The notes under the pieces are model-generated. The model had not been told where the DNA came from. It did no database searches and worked only from the letters and a program-made list of their open reading frames with translations. The translations under genes were made by a program, and so were the position numbers. From Bacillota bacterium (GTDB lineage Bacteria > Bacillota_A > Clostridia > Lachnospirales > WQUN01): a DNA stretch of 8,537 bases. The stretch covers positions 1-8,537 of the forward strand of contig WQTQ01000117.1 of assembly GCA_009786175.1 (NCBI GenBank), given 5' to 3'. Shown in pieces: positions 5,919 to 8,537 of this stretch; the first letter of the stretch is position 1, and each line of letters opens with the position of its first letter.

Positions 5919-6887
5919 TTATCTAAGCAAATCAATTCGTTGGCCGTCTGTTATCATTCGTATTGTGCCAAGTTGGTCTGTACGGTAAATAATTATGCCG
6001 CGGGCATTTAAGCGGTCCATTACTTCCCGGTGAGGGTGCCCATAGATGTTGTCGGCACCAAGGCTGATTACTGCAGCGCGGGGGTTTACGGCGTCCAGGA
6101 AAGCTTCCGTAGAAGACGTCCGGCTGCCGTGGTGCCCAACATTCAAGACAGTTGCCGATAGGTTTGCTACGTTGTTTACAAGCCAATATTCCAGCTCCCG
6201 TTCTGCGTCCCCTGTAAACAGAAAGGAATTTTGACCGTGTTCCAGCCGTAAAATGACAGATGCGTTATTTAGGTTGCCGGAAGGGCCGGGATGGGGGCTT
6301 GGAGGGCCAAGAATTGTGAAGTTTATAATTCCTGCTTGTATTGTGTCCCCCGGTTGTGGGAACATTACCGGTATATTGTTATTTTCGATAACGTCTAAAA
6401 AACGCAAAAAAGTATTTGTGCTATGGGTTACGTACGGCATTATTACACGTCCGACATCAAGCTGTCTAAGCACGGTAACAAGCCCGCCAATGTGGTCGCT
6501 GTGGGGGTGAGTTGCCACCACGTAATCTAGTCGCCGTACCCCTGCGTCGCGCAAATATCGCAGTACAACATTTCGTTGGGCGTGTTCGCCGCCGTCTATT
6601 AAAATTGCGTGGTTATTAGAGCGTACAACAATGCTGTCGCCTTGCCCAACATCTAAAAAAGATACAAGAATTTCATTGTCTTCCAGAGCAATTGCCGCCG
6701 TACCACCAAATCTGATACCAAGCCGCGATTGTATGTCAACCCCAAAAAAGTAGTACACAAGAGCGAATACCAAAATAAGTAACATAGAAAAAAAGAACCT
6801 GCGCCCGCCTTTGCGGTTTGGTTTCCGCTTGGCCGGTCTTTTCCGCACTGCTCTTTTTGCTGCTGTTGTTCTTTTTGCTGTCGGCAA
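5919..6887 (-). CDS. Membrane-anchored metallo-beta-lactamase-fold hydrolase, ComEC C-terminal-like
   Basis: 322 residues. A strongly basic tail (about 4-30, mostly K, R, A, T) precedes one transmembrane segment (about 31-49), so by the positive-inside rule the catalytic part faces outside. The MBL domain (about 72-320) shows FLDVGQGDS (77-85), LIDGG (96-100), the metal motif THPHSDHIGG (H127, H129, D131, H132), FLFTGDAE (metal ligand D227), GHHGS (251-255) and GHPH (283-286). This is the pattern of the extracellular MBL domain of the DNA-uptake channel ComEC/Rec2, here without the channel, as in many stand-alone Bacillota proteins. A nuclease or phosphodiesterase role is possible but not shown. 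The start is TTG at 6887-6885, supported by GGGGGG 7 nt upstream; there is no in-frame ATG or GTG nearby and the next Met is residue 35. It follows ahcY by 49 nt, has no terminator between, and is probably co-transcribed with it. Confidence 0.88.
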   Translation of the reverse strand: MPTAKRTTAAKRAVRKRPAKRKPNRKGGRRFFFSMLLILVFALVYYFFGVDIQSRLGIRFGGTAAIALEDNEILVSFLDVGQGDSIVVRSNNHAILIDGGEHAQRNVVLRYLRDAGVRRLDYVVATHPHSDHIGGLVTVLRQLDVGRVIMPYVTHSTNTFLRFLDVIENNNIPVMFPQPGDTIQAGIINFTILGPPSPHPGPSGNLNNASVILRLEHGQNSFLFTGDAERELEYWLVNNVANLSATVLNVGHHGSRTSSTEAFLDAVNPRAAVISLGADNIYGHPHREVMDRLNARGIIIYRTDQLGTIRMITDGQRIDLLR

Positions 6888-6894
6888 AATATTT

Positions 6895-6900
6895 CCCCCC
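6895..6900 (-). promoter_or_regulatory. G-rich ribosome binding site that decides a TTG start
   Basis: GGGGGG on the minus strand lies 7 nt before TTG (6887-6885). It is not the usual AGGAGG but can pair with the anti-Shine-Dalgarno through G-C and G-U pairs. With no other start codon in frame before residue 35, it supports the TTG. Confidence 0.55.
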
Positions 6901-6909
6901 GGTATGTAT

Positions 6910-6929
6910 GGGCGGGGAGATTCCCGCCC
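6910..6929. other. GC-rich hairpin between ahcY and the MBL gene
   Basis: GGGCGGG (6910-6916) pairs with CCCGCCC (6923-6929) around a 6-nt loop. In the direction of transcription (minus) it is followed by ATACATACC, not a T-run, so it is not a terminator. It stands 9 nt before the G-rich ribosome binding site and could affect mRNA stability or expression of the second gene. Confidence 0.6.
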
Positions 6930-6936
6930 TAAATTT

Positions 6937-8181
6937 TTATTCCCCGGTGCCGTAAAAATATTCTTCCTGCTCCGGTGTTAATTTATCCAACTCCAGCCCC
7001 ATTGCTTTACATTTCATAACGGAAATTTGGCGATCGACTTCTTCCGGAATGAAATACAGTTTAGGATCCAAGTTTTTGCCGTTTTCCGCAATATATTTGC
7101 AACCCATGGCCTGCAAAGCAAAACTCATGTCCATAATGTCTGCCGGGTGGCCGTTGCCCGCTACAATGTTTACAAGCTTTCCTTCTGCAAGAAGGTTTAA
7201 TATGCGTCCGTCTTTCATGTGGTACCCGTCTATAAAAGCGCGGCGGGCTTCTACTTTTGTGGACATAGCGCGCAGTGCTTTTTCATTTACTTCTACGTCA
7301 AAGTGGCCCGCATTTGCAAGGAACGCATTGTGGCGCATTACTTCAAAGTGACGGCTGGTAATTACGTCGTTGCAGCCTGTTACAGTTACAAAAAATTCAC
7401 CGATTTTGGCGGCTTCGTCCATTGACATTACGCGGTGGCCGTCCATTACAGCCTCCATTGCCCGCCATGGGTTAATTTCTGTAACGGTTACCCTTGCCCC
7501 AAGGCCTTTGGCGCGCATGGCAACGCCTTTCCCGCAGAAGCCGTAACCCGCAACAACCACATCGCGGCCTGTTAGCATAACGTTGGTTGTGTACATAATG
7601 CTGTCCCACACAGACTGTCCTGTGCCGTGTACGTTATCAAAAAGATGCTTGCTGTCCGCGTCATTTACGCGCATCATCGGGAATTTAAGCGAGCCTTCTT
7701 TTTCACGGGCTTTTAGGCGGGTAATACCTGTGGTGGTTTCTTCGCAGCCCCCAAGAAGGTTTTCCGCATACTCTTTACATTCCCCGTGAAGCAGGCCAAC
7801 AAAATCGCCGCCGTCATCAATTATAATGTGGGGTTTAAACTCGAGGGTCTTTTTTAAATGGCTCCAATACTCTTCATCTGTAGCCCCGTGCAAGGCATAT
7901 ACTTTGTAGCCCTGGAAAGCCAACGCCGCGCAAATATCGTCCTTTGTGCTTAGCGTATTGCTACCGGTTATGGCAACATCTGCACCGCCCGCTGCAAGTA
8001 CTTGCCCAAGATACGCGGTTTTTGCCTCTAGGTGTACGCTGATTGCAATACGCATACCCGCAAATGGCTTGTCTTTCTTAAATTGCTCTTCGATTTGGCG
8101 CAAAACGGGCATATATTCTTTTACCCACTCAATCTTCCTAATTCCTTCCGGTGCTAACGATAAGTCTCGTACAATGCTCAT
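6937..8181 (-). CDS. ahcY: Adenosylhomocysteinase (S-adenosyl-L-homocysteine hydrolase)
   Basis: Cytoplasmic NAD-dependent enzyme splitting S-adenosylhomocysteine into homocysteine and adenosine, which relieves product inhibition of methyltransferases. At 414 residues it is the short form (Thermotoga/archaeal type) without the insertions of longer homologues. Motifs in order: substrate domain with DDGGD (122-126) and EETTTG (147-152); VNDADSKHLFDN (172-183) carrying K178 and D182, equivalents of human K186 and D190; Rossmann NAD site AGYGFCGKG (211-219) with E235 for the ribose; NAGHFDVEV (290-298); GHPADIMDMSF (344-354). The C-terminus (LTPEQEEYFYGTGE) lacks the KPDHYRY-like tail of long forms. 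The usual Tyr after FDNx is His here (H185 in FDNVHGTGQS). The ATG has GGAAGGG 9 nt upstream (8197-8191). It is first in a likely operon with the MBL gene. No SAH or SAM riboswitch is evident in the roughly 60-nt leader. Confidence 0.96.
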   Translation of the reverse strand: MSIVRDLSLAPEGIRKIEWVKEYMPVLRQIEEQFKKDKPFAGMRIAISVHLEAKTAYLGQVLAAGGADVAITGSNTLSTKDDICAALAFQGYKVYALHGATDEEYWSHLKKTLEFKPHIIIDDGGDFVGLLHGECKEYAENLLGGCEETTTGITRLKAREKEGSLKFPMMRVNDADSKHLFDNVHGTGQSVWDSIMYTTNVMLTGRDVVVAGYGFCGKGVAMRAKGLGARVTVTEINPWRAMEAVMDGHRVMSMDEAAKIGEFFVTVTGCNDVITSRHFEVMRHNAFLANAGHFDVEVNEKALRAMSTKVEARRAFIDGYHMKDGRILNLLAEGKLVNIVAGNGHPADIMDMSFALQAMGCKYIAENGKNLDPKLYFIPEEVDRQISVMKCKAMGLELDKLTPEQEEYFYGTGE

Positions 8182-8204
8182 AGTTTATTTCCCTTCCAAA
8201 AATA

Positions 8205-8227
8205 TTGTTGACATAATCCTACAACAA
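8205..8227. promoter_or_regulatory. Inverted repeat in the ahcY leader, possible operator
   Basis: TTGTTG (8205-8210) and CAACAA (8222-8227) are reverse complements separated by 11 nt, just upstream of the ahcY ribosome binding site. The half-sites are only 6 bp, so chance is a real alternative. Confidence 0.25.
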
Positions 8228-8240
8228 AAATAACTCCGCG

Positions 8241-8270
8241 TCTATACGAAGCTGTAAATTTGTGTTACAA
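8241..8270 (-). promoter_or_regulatory. Candidate sigma-A promoter of ahcY
   Basis: On the minus strand TTGTAA (8270-8265) and TATAGA (8246-8241) are 18 nt apart, each matching consensus at 4 of 6 positions. It lies right after the terminator and would give a leader of about 55 nt before ATG. No better pair was found in the gap. Confidence 0.4.
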
Positions 8271-8306
8271 AAAAAGCGAGGTGTCTTTCTTCGACATCTC
8301 GCTTTT
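8269..8306 (-). terminator. Intrinsic terminator between the transposase and ahcY (possibly bidirectional)
   Basis: A 10-position stem (8302-8293 with 8285-8276, one A/C mismatch) extends through A-T pairs to about 14 bp, with a 7-nt loop, and on the minus strand ends in seven T (8275-8269). On the plus strand four T follow. It would block transcription from the transposase side into ahcY. Confidence 0.85.
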
Positions 8307-8328
8307 CGCCCCCCTTGATACTACAACG

Positions 8329-8370
8329 TTGGACAGGCGATCTTAAATATATATTAATGCCAATCAAGAG
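8329..8370. mobile_element. Possible end of the insertion sequence carrying the transposase
   Basis: The 42 nt after the transposase stop should contain the element's end. GTTGGACAG at 8329-8337 also occurs at 728-736, where GGACAG begins an inverted repeat. Without the other end of the element the boundary cannot be fixed, and the AT-rich stretch that follows (8342-8357) is uninformative. Confidence 0.25.
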
Positions 8371-8537
8371 TTAAAACCAAAAAACAGCGCAAGCAATGCG
8401 AGCAAAAATGAATGAGATTAAGCCAGCGGAAGACCTGACTTTTGAGGCGTTTTGAATGTTAGTTTTTTGGTGAATCCAATTATTGAATGATTCAATCGCC
8501 TGCTTGACGCCGGAAATGGCGGCAGAGTAAAGGCCAT
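8371..8537 (-). CDS. DDE-type transposase, C-terminal fragment (runs off the right edge)
   Basis: I translated this by hand: 54 codons plus TAA, open to the window edge (two leftover bases at the right end). It begins GLYSAAISGVKQAIESFNNW, continues IHQKTNIQNASKVRSSAGLI and ends SFIFARIACAVFWF. The pattern (I)ESFxNWxxxKTxIQxASKVRSxxGL followed by a hydrophobic helix is one I associate with the last part of DDE transposases of the IS4/IS5/IS982 broad group, where the Glu of IES would be the third acidic residue; the exact family is not resolved. A short ATG-initiated ORF in another frame (MAFTLPPFPA...) covers the same bases but has no recognisable content. Whether the element is intact depends on sequence beyond the window. 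Confidence 0.6.
   Translation of the reverse strand, partial: GLYSAAISGVKQAIESFNNWIHQKTNIQNASKVRSSAGLISFIFARIACAVFWF

Noticed and set aside
6046..6510. Plus-strand ORFs opposite the MBL gene
   Set aside because: Shadows of the MBL coding frame, whose metal motifs make the minus strand unambiguous.
6910..6929. Terminator between ahcY and the MBL gene
   Set aside because: The hairpin is strong but has no T-run after it in the direction of transcription, and the next gene follows at once.
8182..8268. SAH or SAM riboswitch in front of ahcY
   Set aside because: The leader is about 60 nt downstream of the likely promoter, with no S-box or SAH-element core visible; only a short dyad is present.

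Overview
The window looks like a chromosomal segment of a Gram-positive, probably clostridial (Bacillota) bacterium. The signs are many intrinsic terminators with long U-tracts, an exact sigma-A consensus promoter (TTGACA-17-TATAAT), GTG and TTG starts backed by purine-rich ribosome binding sites, a tRNA without encoded CCA, and a large secreted plant-polysaccharide enzyme of the kind found in gut or rumen anaerobes. The taxonomic call is inference; there is no rRNA or other strong marker. Every supported gene lies on the minus strand, so transcription runs from high to low coordinates.

In transcription order: (1) 8371-8537 holds the last 54 codons of a DDE-type transposase that enters from the right edge. 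A strong hairpin terminator (8269-8306) follows in the gap. (2) 6937-8181 encodes S-adenosylhomocysteine hydrolase (ahcY), followed after a 49-nt gap with a GC hairpin by 5919-6887, a membrane-anchored metallo-beta-lactamase-fold protein like the C-terminal part of ComEC, starting at TTG. (3) A perfect sigma-A promoter just after that stop codon drives tRNA-Leu(UAG) (5761-5840), closed by a terminator at 5720-5750. (4) 1069-5619 encodes a 1516-residue exported protein: N-terminal membrane segment, three LamG-like domains, a GH43 arabinanase-type catalytic domain with its full Asp/Asp/Glu set, an arabinanase-type C-terminal domain, an unassigned module, a CxxC-x4-CxxC cysteine cluster and a beta-rich terminal domain. 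Its terminator is at 1033-1062. (5) 602-1032 has no convincing gene but several inverted repeats, and is closed by another terminator (572-601). (6) 1-560 is an accessory module: a decayed helix-turn-helix (excisionase/MerR-like) gene with two in-frame stops, followed 3 nt later by the start of a DUF1016/YhcG-type (PDDEXK nuclease) gene that runs off the left edge.

The centre is housekeeping (SAH recycling, tRNA-Leu) with a glycan-degradation gene inserted beside the tRNA. The two flanks are accessory: transposase on the right, broken HTH plus DUF1016 on the left. No clearly novel multi-gene system is visible. The items most worth checking are the structured non-coding stretch at 602-1032, a possible MITE or IS-end relationship between 728-816 and 8329-8343, and the uncharacterised C-terminal modules of the GH43 protein.
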